Shown: one piece after another, positions 8,305-17,298 of the stretch
How the letters are laid out: each line of letters opens with the position of its first letter
Numbering within the stretch: position 1 is the first letter of the stretch
Source of the DNA: an uncultured Pelagibacteraceae bacterium
GTDB taxonomy: Bacteria; Pseudomonadota; Alphaproteobacteria; Pelagibacterales; Pelagibacteraceae
Assembly: GCA_902523095.1 (NCBI GenBank)
Contig: CABYYE010000002.1
Coordinates: 19,958 to 83,957, forward strand
DNA: 64,000 bases
Reading direction: 5' to 3'
Notes under the pieces: generated by a model
The model's database searches: none
What the model saw: only the letters and a program-made list of their open reading frames with translations
What the model was told of the DNA's origin: nothing
Translations under genes and position numbers: made by a program

Positions 8305-8759
8305 TGCGAAGAAGTTTTTTAAAGATCTTAGGATTATCATTAATTTCAGCTTTATTTCTACCTTATAACTTTATCAAAGCAGCAACTAAAAAACTTTTTA
8401 ATGAATCTTTAACTGACGAACAAAAAAATATCATGTTTAATGAAGGAACCGAAAGACCTTTTTCAAGTGAACTTAATAATGAAAAAAGAAAAGGGTTTTA
8501 TCATTGTGCTAACTGCGGGGCAAAACTTTTTGATTCAACTTCGAAGTTTGATAGTGGAACTGGATGGCCTTCTTTTTCAGAAGCTTTACCTGGAGCTTTT
8601 AAAACAAAAGTCGATCGTAAATTTGGAATGGTAAGAACTGAATATCATTGCGCTAAGTGTGGCGTGCATCATGGTCATGTTTTTAATGATGGACCAAAAA
8701 CAACAGGAAAAAGATTTTGCAATAACGGCCTTTGCTTAATTTTTAAACCTTCAAATTAA
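8304..8759 (+). CDS. msrB: Peptide methionine-R-sulfoxide reductase with Tat-like signal
   Basis: 151-aa MsrB. Zinc cysteines are C68, C71, C116 and C119; the catalytic cysteine is C139 in GKRFCNNG. The MsrB domain starts about residue 36 and is complete. Unlike the second copy at 11433, this one begins M-R-R-S-F-L-K followed by a hydrophobic stretch and an AxA-like site near residue 27, which fits a twin-arginine signal. It would repair methionine-R-sulfoxide in periplasmic proteins. It shares a junction with grxC; its 3' end overlaps the convergent ribokinase gene by 17 nt. Confidence 0.88.
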   Translation: MRRSFLKILGLSLISALFLPYNFIKAATKKLFNESLTDEQKNIMFNEGTERPFSSELNNEKRKGFYHCANCGAKLFDSTSKFDSGTGWPSFSEALPGAFKTKVDRKFGMVRTEYHCAKCGVHHGHVFNDGPKTTGKRFCNNGLCLIFKPSN

Positions 8760-9648
8760 TATCATTAAAGGTTGGCATCGAGTCACCCGCACCTAACTTT
8801 GTAGTTGAAAGTCCTGCAACTTTATTTGCTATTTCTAAACATTCTTTTATTTTTTTTCCTTTAAGTAATGCAAACGAAAATCCTCCATTAAAAGCATCTC
8901 CTGCTCCCGTAGTATCAATTGCTTTATCTGCGCTCGCTTTCATGTAAATTTCTTCCTTTCCATCTGAATAAAACAATCCTTTTTCACCTAAAGTAATTAT
9001 TACCTTTTTAATTCCCATTTCTATCATTTTTTTTGCACTAGCTTTTGCATCATTTTTATTATTGATTTTGACTCCTGAGTAGAACTCTGCCTCTGTTTCA
9101 TTGGGTGTAAAATAGTCAATTAATTCAAAAAATTCATTGCTGAGTTTACACGCAGGTGCAGGATTTAATATATTTATTAAACCGTATTCTTTTGCAGCTT
9201 TTAAACAATGTAAAGTAACTTTTATTGGTATTTCTAATTGCGTTAAAAATATTTTTGACTGTTTAATTAAATTTGTATCAATTTCATCTGTGGTTAAACT
9301 TGAAGGTGCACCTCTAACAACAGTAATTGCATTTTTTCCAGTATTTTTATCTACGTGAATACCTGAAACACCTGTCTTATGTTTTTTAGAAATTATTATA
9401 TTTGAAGTATCTATGTTATCTTTTTTAAGTTTATCTATCGCAAGTATTCCATAATCATCATCTCCTAACTTAGAAATAAAATTTACTTTTCCTCCTAACC
9501 TAGAGATAGCTATAGCTTGATTACATCCTTTTCCGCCTGGTCCAACATTATAACTTTCGCCGAGAATAGTTTCTCCTGTTTTTGGAATCTTATTTCCTAA
9601 AAAACTTATATCAGCAACAAATATACCTAGAACAGTTATATCTTTCAT
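8743..9648 (-). CDS. rbsK: Ribokinase-family (PfkB) sugar kinase
   Basis: 301-aa carbohydrate kinase. The N-terminal PfkB signature includes GGKGCNQAIAISRLGG, and the C-terminal signature is DTTGAGDAFNGGFSFAL with the catalytic Asp. GPGGKGCNQA closely resembles ribokinase, which phosphorylates D-ribose to ribose 5-phosphate. No ribose transporter is adjacent in the window, so another nucleoside sugar remains possible. It overlaps ccdA by 1 nt. Confidence 0.8.
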   Translation of the reverse strand: MKDITVLGIFVADISFLGNKIPKTGETILGESYNVGPGGKGCNQAIAISRLGGKVNFISKLGDDDYGILAIDKLKKDNIDTSNIIISKKHKTGVSGIHVDKNTGKNAITVVRGAPSSLTTDEIDTNLIKQSKIFLTQLEIPIKVTLHCLKAAKEYGLINILNPAPACKLSNEFFELIDYFTPNETEAEFYSGVKINNKNDAKASAKKMIEMGIKKVIITLGEKGLFYSDGKEEIYMKASADKAIDTTGAGDAFNGGFSFALLKGKKIKECLEIANKVAGLSTTKLGAGDSMPTFNDINLKV

Positions 9649-10361
9649 TAACCTAGACTAGTAAGGAAAGGAAACGTTGTCAAAATATAATAGCTTATAA
9701 CTTGAATCTGGTTAGTCGCAATTAGAATTCCTGTTATTAAGAGAATAACTCCACCACTTTTAGTTATTCTGTCATAGTATTTACCAAACCCTTTTTTAGA
9801 AATTAAAAAACTATTCATATAATAACCGGATAGAATAAAAGGTATAGCTAATCCTAAAGAATAAAAAGAAAGCAAAAGAATTCCTTTACTTATCGATGCG
9901 TCAGTAGCTGATAAAGCTAAAATTGAGCCTAGAATCGGACCAATACAAGGAGTCCAACCGAAAGCAAAAGCTGAACCTACTACGAAAGGAAATATATAGT
10001 TATCTTTATATCCTTTGGTATGAATTCGCTTTTCTTGATTCAAAAGTTGAAAATTTAAAATACCCAGCATTTGCAAAGAAAATAAAATAATTATTACTCC
10101 AGCTGCTATTCTTAATTCACTTGATAAAAATAATAAAATATTTCCAACTGCAGATGCCGTAGCACCTAGTGTTATAAACACTAATGAAAATCCTAAAGAA
10201 AATAAAATTGTTTTATATAAAACAATTTTTTTATCATGGTCTATTTCAGTTAAATTTTTACCTGTTATATAAGAAATATATCCTGGAATAATAGGTAATA
10301 CACAGGGTGTCAGAAAACTGATAAATCCTGCACCAAAAGCAAAAGCTAGCTTAATAATCAT
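9648..10361 (-). CDS. ccdA: Cytochrome c biogenesis/thiol transfer membrane protein CcdA
   Basis: 237-aa six-segment membrane protein of the DsbD/CcdA family. It has GFISFLTPCVLPIIPGYISYI near the N-terminus and GWTPCIGPILGSIL in the middle, giving the two conserved TPC cysteines that relay electrons. CcdA passes reducing power from cytoplasmic thioredoxin to periplasmic thiol proteins, supporting cytochrome c maturation. It could also feed the nearby Tat-type MsrB, which is inference. The gene is divergent from the next one by 50 bp. Confidence 0.9.
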   Translation of the reverse strand: MIIKLAFAFGAGFISFLTPCVLPIIPGYISYITGKNLTEIDHDKKIVLYKTILFSLGFSLVFITLGATASAVGNILLFLSSELRIAAGVIIILFSLQMLGILNFQLLNQEKRIHTKGYKDNYIFPFVVGSAFAFGWTPCIGPILGSILALSATDASISKGILLLSFYSLGLAIPFILSGYYMNSFLISKKGFGKYYDRITKSGGVILLITGILIATNQIQVISYYILTTFPFLTSLG

Positions 10362-10411
10362 ACTCTCTTTATATTTGCCTTTGATATCTCTCGCAATTAC
10401 AATATTGGCTC

Positions 10412-10756
10412 ATGATAATTAAATACATTGGCTTTTTGTTTACTCTATTATGGTCATATACTTTTATTAAATCTCAAAGTATTTTTAAAAAAGGATCCGG
10501 TTTATTAATCACATTATTTGTTTCAAATATCTCTTGGTTAACGTTTATTGCTGCTTGCTTTTACGGATTTAAGAATTTCTCATTTTACCAAACATTGCTT
10601 GGAATTGTAGTAAGTATAATTTTAGTTCATTTAGCATTTGCGAGATTAAGTCTTTATATTAGTTCAAAATTTAGCAATAAAAGTTATCTAATAATGGTTA
10701 AAACAGCTATTGAATATTTAATTATTGCAATTTTTATATATTATATTTTTTTCTAG
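10412..10756 (+). CDS. Hypothetical small membrane protein
   Basis: 114-aa protein with three to four strongly hydrophobic segments and almost no acidic residues. No family is recognised. Codon use matches the surroundings and the frame fills the space between ccdA and a convergent gene, which it overlaps by 4 nt. No clear Shine-Dalgarno is seen. It has no recognisable catalytic motif; a single CFYG cysteine is present. Probably real, function unknown. Confidence 0.55.
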   Translation: MIIKYIGFLFTLLWSYTFIKSQSIFKKGSGLLITLFVSNISWLTFIAACFYGFKNFSFYQTLLGIVVSIILVHLAFARLSLYISSKFSNKSYLIMVKTAIEYLIIAIFIYYIFF

Positions 10757-11313
10757 TTTGTTGTTACAGTTGAAAGAGTATTAAAATTTTTATCTATAAT
10801 AACAATTTCACCCGATCTTGGTATTACATTTGTTATTGAAGTAATTATTACATAATGGGTTACTAACACTAAGTTACTACCATTCCCATTCCAATTTTTA
10901 ATGTAATCTTTTAACTCCTTAATTTGTTTTTTCGCATTTTTATCGTAGGGCGGCTGAAAAGTAGAATTAAGTGCTGAAAACTCTTTATAATTTTTGAATG
11001 CATATTTAGCAGTATCTTTACACCTGCACCATTGACTACTTAAGACTCGATCAATTTTAATTTGGTTAAGTTTAAATAATTTTCCAATTTTTTTTGATTG
11101 ATCTATTCCTTCTTTACTAAGATTTCTTTGAGTTTTGCAATCTTTAATTTCAAATCCAAGAGGATCGCCGCTTCCCGGAGCTATTGAGTGTCTAATAAGA
11201 ATAATTTTATTACCCTCTTTAGCTGGTTGCCAATTAGCGTGAATAGATGAAATATATAAAATTGAAAATAGAAAGGACAAAAAAAAGATACGGGGAACAG
11301 TGTTTCTTATCAT
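10753..11313 (-). CDS. Periplasmic histidine phosphatase superfamily protein
   Basis: 186-aa protein with a signal peptide (hydrophobic residues 9-24, cleavage near IHA). The mature start IILIRHSIAPGSGDP carries the Arg41-His42 phosphohistidine motif (RHS instead of RHG), and LVTHYVIITSI supplies the second catalytic His. VLSSQWCRCKDTA is the usual SxxxRxxxTA region. The fold is that of a compact phosphoglycerate-mutase-like phosphatase. Secretion suggests scavenging of organic phosphate or cell-surface phosphate removal; the substrate is unknown. Confidence 0.75.
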   Translation of the reverse strand: MIRNTVPRIFFLSFLFSILYISSIHANWQPAKEGNKIILIRHSIAPGSGDPLGFEIKDCKTQRNLSKEGIDQSKKIGKLFKLNQIKIDRVLSSQWCRCKDTAKYAFKNYKEFSALNSTFQPPYDKNAKKQIKELKDYIKNWNGNGSNLVLVTHYVIITSITNVIPRSGEIVIIDKNFNTLSTVTTN

Positions 11314-11432
11314 GGCGGATGAAAAGAGAGTATAACAAATTTATGATGCCTTGGTCTAGTTGACATGGCAAATAAACTTTAATGTTTTAGCTGGTTGTAA
11401 TCAAAACACTTGTGAGGTGAGTGAATAACTTT

Positions 11433-11810
11433 TCAACTTTTAGGCTTAAATACTAAACACACGCCATTATTGCAGTAACGTTTTCCAGTAGGTTCTGGTC
11501 CATCGTCGAAAATATGCCCATGATGACCGCCACATTTTTTACAATGATACTCTGTTCTCTGATAACCGATGTGCATATCTGTTTTTTCTTCGAATACCCC
11601 AGGAATTGATTCAAAAAATGATGGCCAACCTGATCCACTTTCATACTTAGTTTTTGAGTCAAAAAGTTTTGTTCCGCAACCTACACAGTGATAACTACCT
11701 TCTCTTTTTTCATTATTAAGAGTGCTTGAGCCGGGAGCTTCAGTACCTTCTTGTTTTAAAATATAATTCTGTTCTGGAGTTAAATCAGGATCCCAATTTT
11801 TTTTACTCAT
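11433..11810 (-). CDS. msrB: Peptide methionine-R-sulfoxide reductase, cytoplasmic copy
   Basis: 125-aa MsrB with zinc cysteines C42, C45, C90, C93 and catalytic C113 in RYCNNG. The frame is open to 11915, but ATG at 11810-11808 ([15 protein letters not shown]) is the sensible start: it begins the conserved domain exactly and leaves an 8-nt overlap with cysE, while the longer version would share over 110 nt with cysE. It lacks a signal peptide, so it acts in the cytoplasm, in contrast to the copy at 8304. Confidence 0.9.
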   Translation of the reverse strand: MSKKNWDPDLTPEQNYILKQEGTEAPGSSTLNNEKREGSYHCVGCGTKLFDSKTKYESGSGWPSFFESIPGVFEEKTDMHIGYQRTEYHCKKCGGHHGHIFDDGPEPTGKRYCNNGVCLVFKPKS

Positions 11811-12378
11811 CTTTAACTTGTTGATCGACTCCGTAGGGTCTAAAATTTCCTTTATTTCCACTTTTAACTGCTTTCGCAGGAACTCCCACCATTGTAGTAT
11901 CTTCTGGAACATCATTTACTACAACTGCGTTTGCAGCGATTCTTGATCCATTTCCAACTTTAATAGGACCAATTATTTGTGCGCCCGATCCAATTACAAC
12001 GTCATTTCCAATAGTTGGATGTCTTTTTTCATATCGTTGTCTTTCGCTGTCTATACTCGGAGAAATACCTCCTAAAGTAACTGCATGATAAATAGTTACG
12101 TTGTTTCCTATTTCAGATGTCTCTCCAATGACAACTCCCATACCGTGGTCGATAAATAAATTTTCACCAACTTTTGCTCCTGGATGAATTTCAATTCCAG
12201 TAAAAAATCTACTTGTTTGAGAAATTATTCTTGCAATTAAATGAAAGCCAGCTAAATGAAAAAAATTTGCTATTAGATGTAAAAAAACAGCTTTTACACC
12301 TGGATAGGTCAAAATTATGCTTAATGTCGATTTAGCCGCAGGGTCTCTTTTTTTTATAGATTTAATAAAATCATTCAT
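11803..12378 (-). CDS. cysE: Serine O-acetyltransferase
   Basis: 191-aa left-handed beta-helix acetyltransferase. The [19 protein letters not shown] run with His and the hexapeptide repeats [19 protein letters not shown], then [20 protein letters not shown] mark CysE, of the short (EpsC-like) type that lacks most of the N-terminal helical domain. It makes O-acetylserine from serine and acetyl-CoA for cysteine synthesis in the cytoplasm. It overlaps msrB by 8 nt. Confidence 0.9.
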   Translation of the reverse strand: MNDFIKSIKKRDPAAKSTLSIILTYPGVKAVFLHLIANFFHLAGFHLIARIISQTSRFFTGIEIHPGAKVGENLFIDHGMGVVIGETSEIGNNVTIYHAVTLGGISPSIDSERQRYEKRHPTIGNDVVIGSGAQIIGPIKVGNGSRIAANAVVVNDVPEDTTMVGVPAKAVKSGNKGNFRPYGVDQQVKDE

Positions 12379-12440
12379 ATCCTATTTACATATATAATGA
12401 CTACTTGAAAAATTTAAAGAATTAATTATACCAATCCTAT

Positions 12441-12833
12441 ATGAGTAATTCTTTCCATTTAGCCTTGCCTGCCGGAGATCTTAAAGTCACAGAAAAATTT
12501 TATACTGAAATTCTCGGTTGTAAAACTGGTAATAGAGAACTAGGAAAGTGGGTTGATATTGATTTCTGGGGGAATGAACTAACCCTTCATCAAACTAAAA
12601 TGAAATTACCTAGAGAAAGGCATGACGTAGAAATGGGAAATGTCCCAGTTCCTCATTTTGGTGTTCATTTAGAAAAAGAAGTTTTTGAACAAATAAAATC
12701 TAATCTAAAGTCACAAAATATAAGTTATATTGATAAGCCTTATACTAGATTTAAAGGCTCAAAATTTGAGCAAAATACATTTTTTATTGAAGATCCTAAT
12801 GGTAACGTCTTAGAACTAAAAACATTCGAATAA
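12441..12833 (+). CDS. VOC (glyoxalase/bleomycin resistance) superfamily protein
   Basis: 130-aa single-domain protein with two beta-alpha-beta-beta-beta halves. Likely metal ligands are His6 (SFHLALPAGD), the His in VPHFGVHLE and the Glu in GNVLELKTFE. DPNGNVLELKTF is a common ending of VOC dioxygenase or lyase-like members. The reaction is not predictable from the sequence. It lies divergent from cysE by 62 bp and upstream of the dimethylglycine dehydrogenase gene, with a separate promoter candidate between. Confidence 0.7.
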   Translation: MSNSFHLALPAGDLKVTEKFYTEILGCKTGNRELGKWVDIDFWGNELTLHQTKMKLPRERHDVEMGNVPVPHFGVHLEKEVFEQIKSNLKSQNISYIDKPYTRFKGSKFEQNTFFIEDPNGNVLELKTFE

Positions 12834-12870
12834 AATCACAACTTTTCCACTATTTACAAGTCAGATTATC

Positions 12871-12898
12871 TTGACGTATCATTACCTTCTATTAAGAA
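12871..12898 (+). promoter_or_regulatory. Candidate sigma-70 promoter for the dimethylglycine dehydrogenase-etfBA operon
   Basis: TTGACG at 12871-12876 is followed after 16 nt by TAAGAA at 12893-12898, only 10 nt before the ATG at 12909. The -35 is near-perfect, the -10 is fair, and the resulting leader would be very short. No riboswitch-like structure is seen in this gap. Confidence 0.35.
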
Positions 12899-12908
12899 TA
12901 AACAATCT

Positions 12909-15341
12909 ATGAAATCAAAAACAAAAGTGGTGGTAGTCGGTGGTGGTGTAGTCGGAGTAAGTGTGCTTTATCACTTAGCTAAAAAGGGTTGGTCAGACGT
13001 AGTATTAGTTGAAAGAAAAGAATTAACTTCAGGATCAACTTGGCATGCTGCGGGATTATTGCCTTTGTTTAATATGAGTTATTCAGTTGGTCAACTTCAT
13101 AGATATGCTGTTCAACTTTATAAATCTTTAGAAAAAGAAACAGGTAAGAATGTTGGTTTTAGTGTTGTATCAAATATTCGCTTAGCGCAAACTCAAGATC
13201 GTATGGATGAATATCATCAATACGCAGGTGTAGCTAAAACTATTGGGGTAGATGTAAAGTTTTTAAAACCTCAACAAGTAAAAGAAATTTGGCCATTAAT
13301 AAATACTGAAGGTTTAGTTGGTGCAATACAACATCCTGAAGATGGTTATATTCAGCCGGCGGATTTAACACAGGCATTAGCAACAGGTGCAAGAAATCAT
13401 GGAGCAGAAATTTATAGAAACACAACAGTTACAGAAATTAAACAAACCAAAGATGGTTGGATTGTTAAAACTGACAAAGGAGATATAGAATGTGAGCATG
13501 TTGTATCTTGTAGTGGAAACTTTGCAAGACAAACTGGTCGAATGGTTGGTTTAGATATTCCTGTAATTCCTGTTGAACATCAATACATAGTTACTGAGCC
13601 TCATCCAGAAATTCAAAAAAGAAGGAAAGAAGGAAAACCTGAAATGGGAGTGCTTAGAGATAGTGATAACTCTTGGTACATGAGAGAGGAAGCTGGCGGA
13701 TTATTACTTGGTCCTTATGAAAAAGGGGCGCCATGTTGTTATGTTGATGGTCCTTCTAAAGATAGTGAATATGAATTATTTCAAGAAGATTTAGATCGAT
13801 TAGCCCCACACATTGAAGGAGCAATAAAAAGAGTTCCTGCGTTTGGAGAAGTTGGTGTAAAAAAAGTTTATAATGGTGCAATCGCTTACACTCCTGATGG
13901 AAATCCGATAGTTGGTCCTGCATGGGGATTAAAAAACTTTTGGATTAATGAAGGCCATAGTTTTGGAATTACAGCTGCAGGAGGAGCTGGATGGCAATTA
14001 GCTGAGTGGATAATTGATGGCGAACCAACTATAGATATGCTTGGAGTTGAACCAAGAAGATATGGCTCATACGCAACTAAATCTTATTTAAAAGCTAAAA
14101 ATGAGGAAGCGTATGCAAATGTATTTACAGTTCATTATCCTGATGAAGAAAGAGAAGCAGGCAGACCTTTAAGACAAGCTCCATGCTACGATCGTTTAAA
14201 AAAATTAGGAGCAGTGTTTGGTGCTAAATTTGGATGGGAAAGAGCTAACTTTTTTTCAAGAGATGGAGAGAAACAAGAAGATGATTGGTCGTTTAGAAGA
14301 TCTAAATGGTTTAAAAATGTTGAGAGTGAATGTAGGAATGTAAAAGAAAATGTTGGACTTCTTGACATGACAGCATTTGGAAAATGTAGAATTAAAGGTC
14401 CTGGAGCAGAAGAATTTTTAGATAAACTTGTTGCAAATAAACTTCCTAAGAAAATTGGAAGAATTAATCTTTGTCATGCTTTAAATACTAAAGGTGGTGT
14501 TCATTCTGAATTTACTATCATGAGAGAAGCGGAAGATAGTTTTTATTTGGTTTCAGCTGGAGCATACCAAAGACTTGATCACGATTGGATTCATAAATGG
14601 ATGCCAAAGGATGGAACTGTCCAATACGAAAATTTAACTAACAGTATGGGGGTTTTAGTTGTCTCTGGACCTAAAGCGAGACAGCTTATGCAAAAAGTTT
14701 CTAGATCAGATTTTTCTAACGAAAGATTTAAATGGTTAAGTGCACAAAATATTAATATCGGTTTAGCTCCCTGTAGCGCTATGAGAGTAAACTTTGTTGG
14801 AGAATTAGGTTGGGAACTTCATCATCCAATCGAATATCAGAATCATATCTTTGATCAATTAATGGAGGCTGGAAAAGAATTTGGTTTAAAACCTTACGGT
14901 ATTAGAGCTATGAATAGTCTTAGAGTTGAAAAATCATATAAATTAGTAGGAACAGAATTATCAATTGAATACTCACCATATGAGTCAGGTCTGGATAGAT
15001 TTGTTCACCCAAATAAAGGGGATTTTATAGGTCGTGCGGCATTAGATAAATGGAGAGCAAAAGGCTTTTCAAATAAATTAGTTACAATGGAAATTCATGG
15101 CGTTACTGATGCGGATGTTTTAGGAAACAATCCAATATACAATAATGGTTCCGTTGTTGGCAGAGCTACAAGCGGAGATTTTGGTTTCAGAGTAAATAAA
15201 TCAATTGCTCTGGGCATGGTTAAGCCTGAATTAGCAAAAGTTGGTCAAAAATTAAAAATAGATATTCTTGGTAAAATGCATGAGGCTTCGATAGTAGAAG
15301 AGTCTCCTTATGATGCTGATAATAAATTACTTAGAGCTTAA
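12909..15341 (+). CDS. Dimethylglycine/sarcosine dehydrogenase-like flavoprotein (FAD oxidase plus GcvT domain)
   Basis: 810-aa two-domain enzyme. An FAD-binding Rossmann motif GGGVVG is at residues 11-16; His46 in GSTWHAAG is the usual covalent flavin site. The C-terminal half (about 430-800) is a GcvT-like folate-binding domain with NSLRVEKSYKLVGTELSIEY. This architecture removes an N-methyl group from dimethylglycine or sarcosine, passing the C1 unit to tetrahydrofolate. Direct adjacency to etfBA (0 and 1 nt) indicates that ETF accepts the electrons, so a dehydrogenase rather than an oxidase. Whether dimethylglycine or another methylated amine is the substrate is not settled. Confidence 0.82.
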   Translation: MKSKTKVVVVGGGVVGVSVLYHLAKKGWSDVVLVERKELTSGSTWHAAGLLPLFNMSYSVGQLHRYAVQLYKSLEKETGKNVGFSVVSNIRLAQTQDRMDEYHQYAGVAKTIGVDVKFLKPQQVKEIWPLINTEGLVGAIQHPEDGYIQPADLTQALATGARNHGAEIYRNTTVTEIKQTKDGWIVKTDKGDIECEHVVSCSGNFARQTGRMVGLDIPVIPVEHQYIVTEPHPEIQKRRKEGKPEMGVLRDSDNSWYMREEAGGLLLGPYEKGAPCCYVDGPSKDSEYELFQEDLDRLAPHIEGAIKRVPAFGEVGVKKVYNGAIAYTPDGNPIVGPAWGLKNFWINEGHSFGITAAGGAGWQLAEWIIDGEPTIDMLGVEPRRYGSYATKSYLKAKNEEAYANVFTVHYPDEEREAGRPLRQAPCYDRLKKLGAVFGAKFGWERANFFSRDGEKQEDDWSFRRSKWFKNVESECRNVKENVGLLDMTAFGKCRIKGPGAEEFLDKLVANKLPKKIGRINLCHALNTKGGVHSEFTIMREAEDSFYLVSAGAYQRLDHDWIHKWMPKDGTVQYENLTNSMGVLVVSGPKARQLMQKVSRSDFSNERFKWLSAQNINIGLAPCSAMRVNFVGELGWELHHPIEYQNHIFDQLMEAGKEFGLKPYGIRAMNSLRVEKSYKLVGTELSIEYSPYESGLDRFVHPNKGDFIGRAALDKWRAKGFSNKLVTMEIHGVTDADVLGNNPIYNNGSVVGRATSGDFGFRVNKSIALGMVKPELAKVGQKLKIDILGKMHEASIVEESPYDADNKLLRA

Positions 15342-16091
15342 ATGAAAATCCTCGTAGCCGTTAAAAGAGTTATTGATTACAACGTTCAGATTAGAGTTAA
15401 AGATGATGGTTCTGGTGTTCACACAGATAATGTTAAAATGTCAACCAACCCACCTGATGATAATGCGGTAGAAGAGTCAGTTAAATTAAAAGAGTCTGGT
15501 AAAGTAAAAGAAATTGTGGCTATTTCTATAGGCGAAGACAAAGCTCAAGAAAGTATTAGAAAAGCTCTTGCAGTAGGAGCTGATAAAGGAATTCATGTTA
15601 AGGCTGATAGCTATATTGAGCCTTTAGGTATTGCAAAAATTCTTAAAAAAATTGTAGAAAAAGAAAAACCTGACATGGTTTTTTTAGGTAAGCAGGCTAT
15701 TGATGATGATTGTAATCAAACAGGTCAGATGCTGGCTGCAATGCTTAGTTGGCCACAAGCAACATTTTCTTCAAAAGTAAATTTAAAAGATAAGTCTGTA
15801 GAGATAGTTAGAGAAATCGATGAAGGACTTGAAACAATAGAAGTTAATTTACCAGCTGTAGTTTCTTGTGATTTAAGACTTAATGAACCTAGGTTTGCAT
15901 CTCTTCCAAATATTATGAAAGCAAAAAAGAAACCTATGGAACAATTGAATGCCAAAGATTTAGGTTTAGATCTCACAAATAGAATTCAACAAATAAAAGT
16001 TGAGGAGCCACCAAAAAGAAAAGCTGGGATTAAGGTGGCAAACGTAGCTGAATTAGTAAGTAAACTCAAAAATGAGGCTAAAGTATTGTAA
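15342..16091 (+). CDS. etfB: Electron transfer flavoprotein beta subunit
   Basis: 249 aa, normal length. [20 protein letters not shown] at the start, [20 protein letters not shown] and the recognition loop region [15 protein letters not shown] are EtfB hallmarks. It binds AMP and partners EtfA. The ATG follows the stop codon of the flavoprotein gene directly and its stop overlaps etfA by 1 nt, so the three are one translational unit: dehydrogenase to ETF. Confidence 0.93.
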   Translation: MKILVAVKRVIDYNVQIRVKDDGSGVHTDNVKMSTNPPDDNAVEESVKLKESGKVKEIVAISIGEDKAQESIRKALAVGADKGIHVKADSYIEPLGIAKILKKIVEKEKPDMVFLGKQAIDDDCNQTGQMLAAMLSWPQATFSSKVNLKDKSVEIVREIDEGLETIEVNLPAVVSCDLRLNEPRFASLPNIMKAKKKPMEQLNAKDLGLDLTNRIQQIKVEEPPKRKAGIKVANVAELVSKLKNEAKVL

Positions 16092-17044
16092 TGTCAGTAT
16101 TATTAATAGCAGAACACGACAATACAAAATTAAAACCATTTACTTTAAATGCAATTACAGCAGCATCTAAAATTGACAGTGAAGTTCATGTGTTGGTTGC
16201 TGGAGCTAATTGTGAAAATGTAACTAAAGAAGCAGCGAGTGTTCCGCTTGTTAAAAAAGTTTTATTGTGTGACTCGCCAAATTATCAAAATTATTTGCCT
16301 GAAAATTTAGCACCTTTAGTAACAAAGACTGCAGAAAAATATGATCACATTGTAGCATCTGCAAACACGTTTGGAAAAAATTTTATGCCAAGAGTAGCTG
16401 CTGCGTTAGATATTTCACAAGTAAGTGATATTATTAAAGTATCAAGTCCCGATACTTTTATTAGACCTATTTATGCTGGAAATGCTTTTGCCACAGTTAA
16501 GAGTAATGACAAAAAGAAGTGTGTAACTATAAGACCAACTTCTTTTGACCCTGCCGAAAAAACTGGTGGTTCTGCGCAAGTTGAAAAAATTGAAGCTGTT
16601 GATGTGCCAAATACATCAAAATTTATTAAAAGAGAGGAAACAAAATCTGAAAGACCTGAACTTGGAACAGCGAGAATAGTTGTGTCAGGCGGCAGAGGTT
16701 TAGAAAGTGGAGAAAATTTTAAGTTAATTACAGATATCGCTGATAAGCTTAATGCTGCTGTTGGTGCATCACGAGCGGCTGTCGATGCAGGTTACATAAG
16801 TAACGATCATCAAGTTGGACAAACAGGTAAAGTTGTAGTTCCTGATTTATATATTGCTGTAGGAATCTCTGGAGCAATTCAACACTTAGCTGGAATGAAA
16901 GAGAGTAAAATAATTGTCGCAATTAACAAAGATGGTGAAGCTCCGATTTTTAGTGTTGCAGACTATGGTTTAGAAGCAGATTTATTTAAAGCTCTTCCTG
17001 AGTTTTTAGCAGAGTTGAACAAACTGAATACTATCCAAAAATAA
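16091..17044 (+). CDS. etfA: Electron transfer flavoprotein alpha subunit
   Basis: 317 aa. The C-terminal FAD domain is complete: VSGGRGLESGENF, GASRAAVDAGYISNDHQVGQ, then VVPDLYIAVGISGAIQHLAG. Together with EtfB it carries electrons from the dehydrogenase upstream to ETF-ubiquinone oxidoreductase, encoded 0.5 kb downstream. It is the last gene of the three-gene unit. Confidence 0.94.
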   Translation: MSVLLIAEHDNTKLKPFTLNAITAASKIDSEVHVLVAGANCENVTKEAASVPLVKKVLLCDSPNYQNYLPENLAPLVTKTAEKYDHIVASANTFGKNFMPRVAAALDISQVSDIIKVSSPDTFIRPIYAGNAFATVKSNDKKKCVTIRPTSFDPAEKTGGSAQVEKIEAVDVPNTSKFIKREETKSERPELGTARIVVSGGRGLESGENFKLITDIADKLNAAVGASRAAVDAGYISNDHQVGQTGKVVVPDLYIAVGISGAIQHLAGMKESKIIVAINKDGEAPIFSVADYGLEADLFKALPEFLAELNKLNTIQK

Positions 17045-17241
17045 TCCATATTATCCACAATTTATAAAAAAAATGGTGGGGGTCGAAGGTGCCCAACCTG
17101 CCGCCCTAATTTTAATTTTAATCATATAAATCAATACTAATTTAATAAATGAAAATTTATTGAGAGGATTAAAATTATTCTTGAATAAAGTTTTTACAAA
17201 TATAATTTAAAATTATAAAAAATTTTATACGGAGGTGAGCT
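17045..17241. other. AT-rich intergenic stretch with a perfect DnaA-box word and a short GC-rich island
   Basis: The gap after etfA holds TTATCCACA at 17051-17059, identical to the E. coli DnaA-box consensus. A 34-nt island at 17074-17107 is about two-thirds G+C in very AT-rich surroundings. The rest is almost pure A/T up to a GGAGGTGA word at 17231-17238. Read on the minus strand, the island ends in CCACCA followed by eight T. No tRNA fold or protein frame could be fitted to it. Function not assigned. Confidence 0.3.
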
Positions 17242-17298
17242 TTCTATTTTCCTGAAGAACCAGAAATATTAATTAAAGAGTCAATACTATTTAATCCA

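Noticed and set aside
11811..11915. Longer start for the cytoplasmic msrB at 11915
   Set aside because: It would overlap cysE by over 110 nt and adds residues not seen in MsrB; ATG 11810 begins the domain.
17074..17107. tRNA or tRNA fragment on the minus strand
   Set aside because: CCACCA is present but no T-arm, anticodon arm or acceptor pairing can be fitted.
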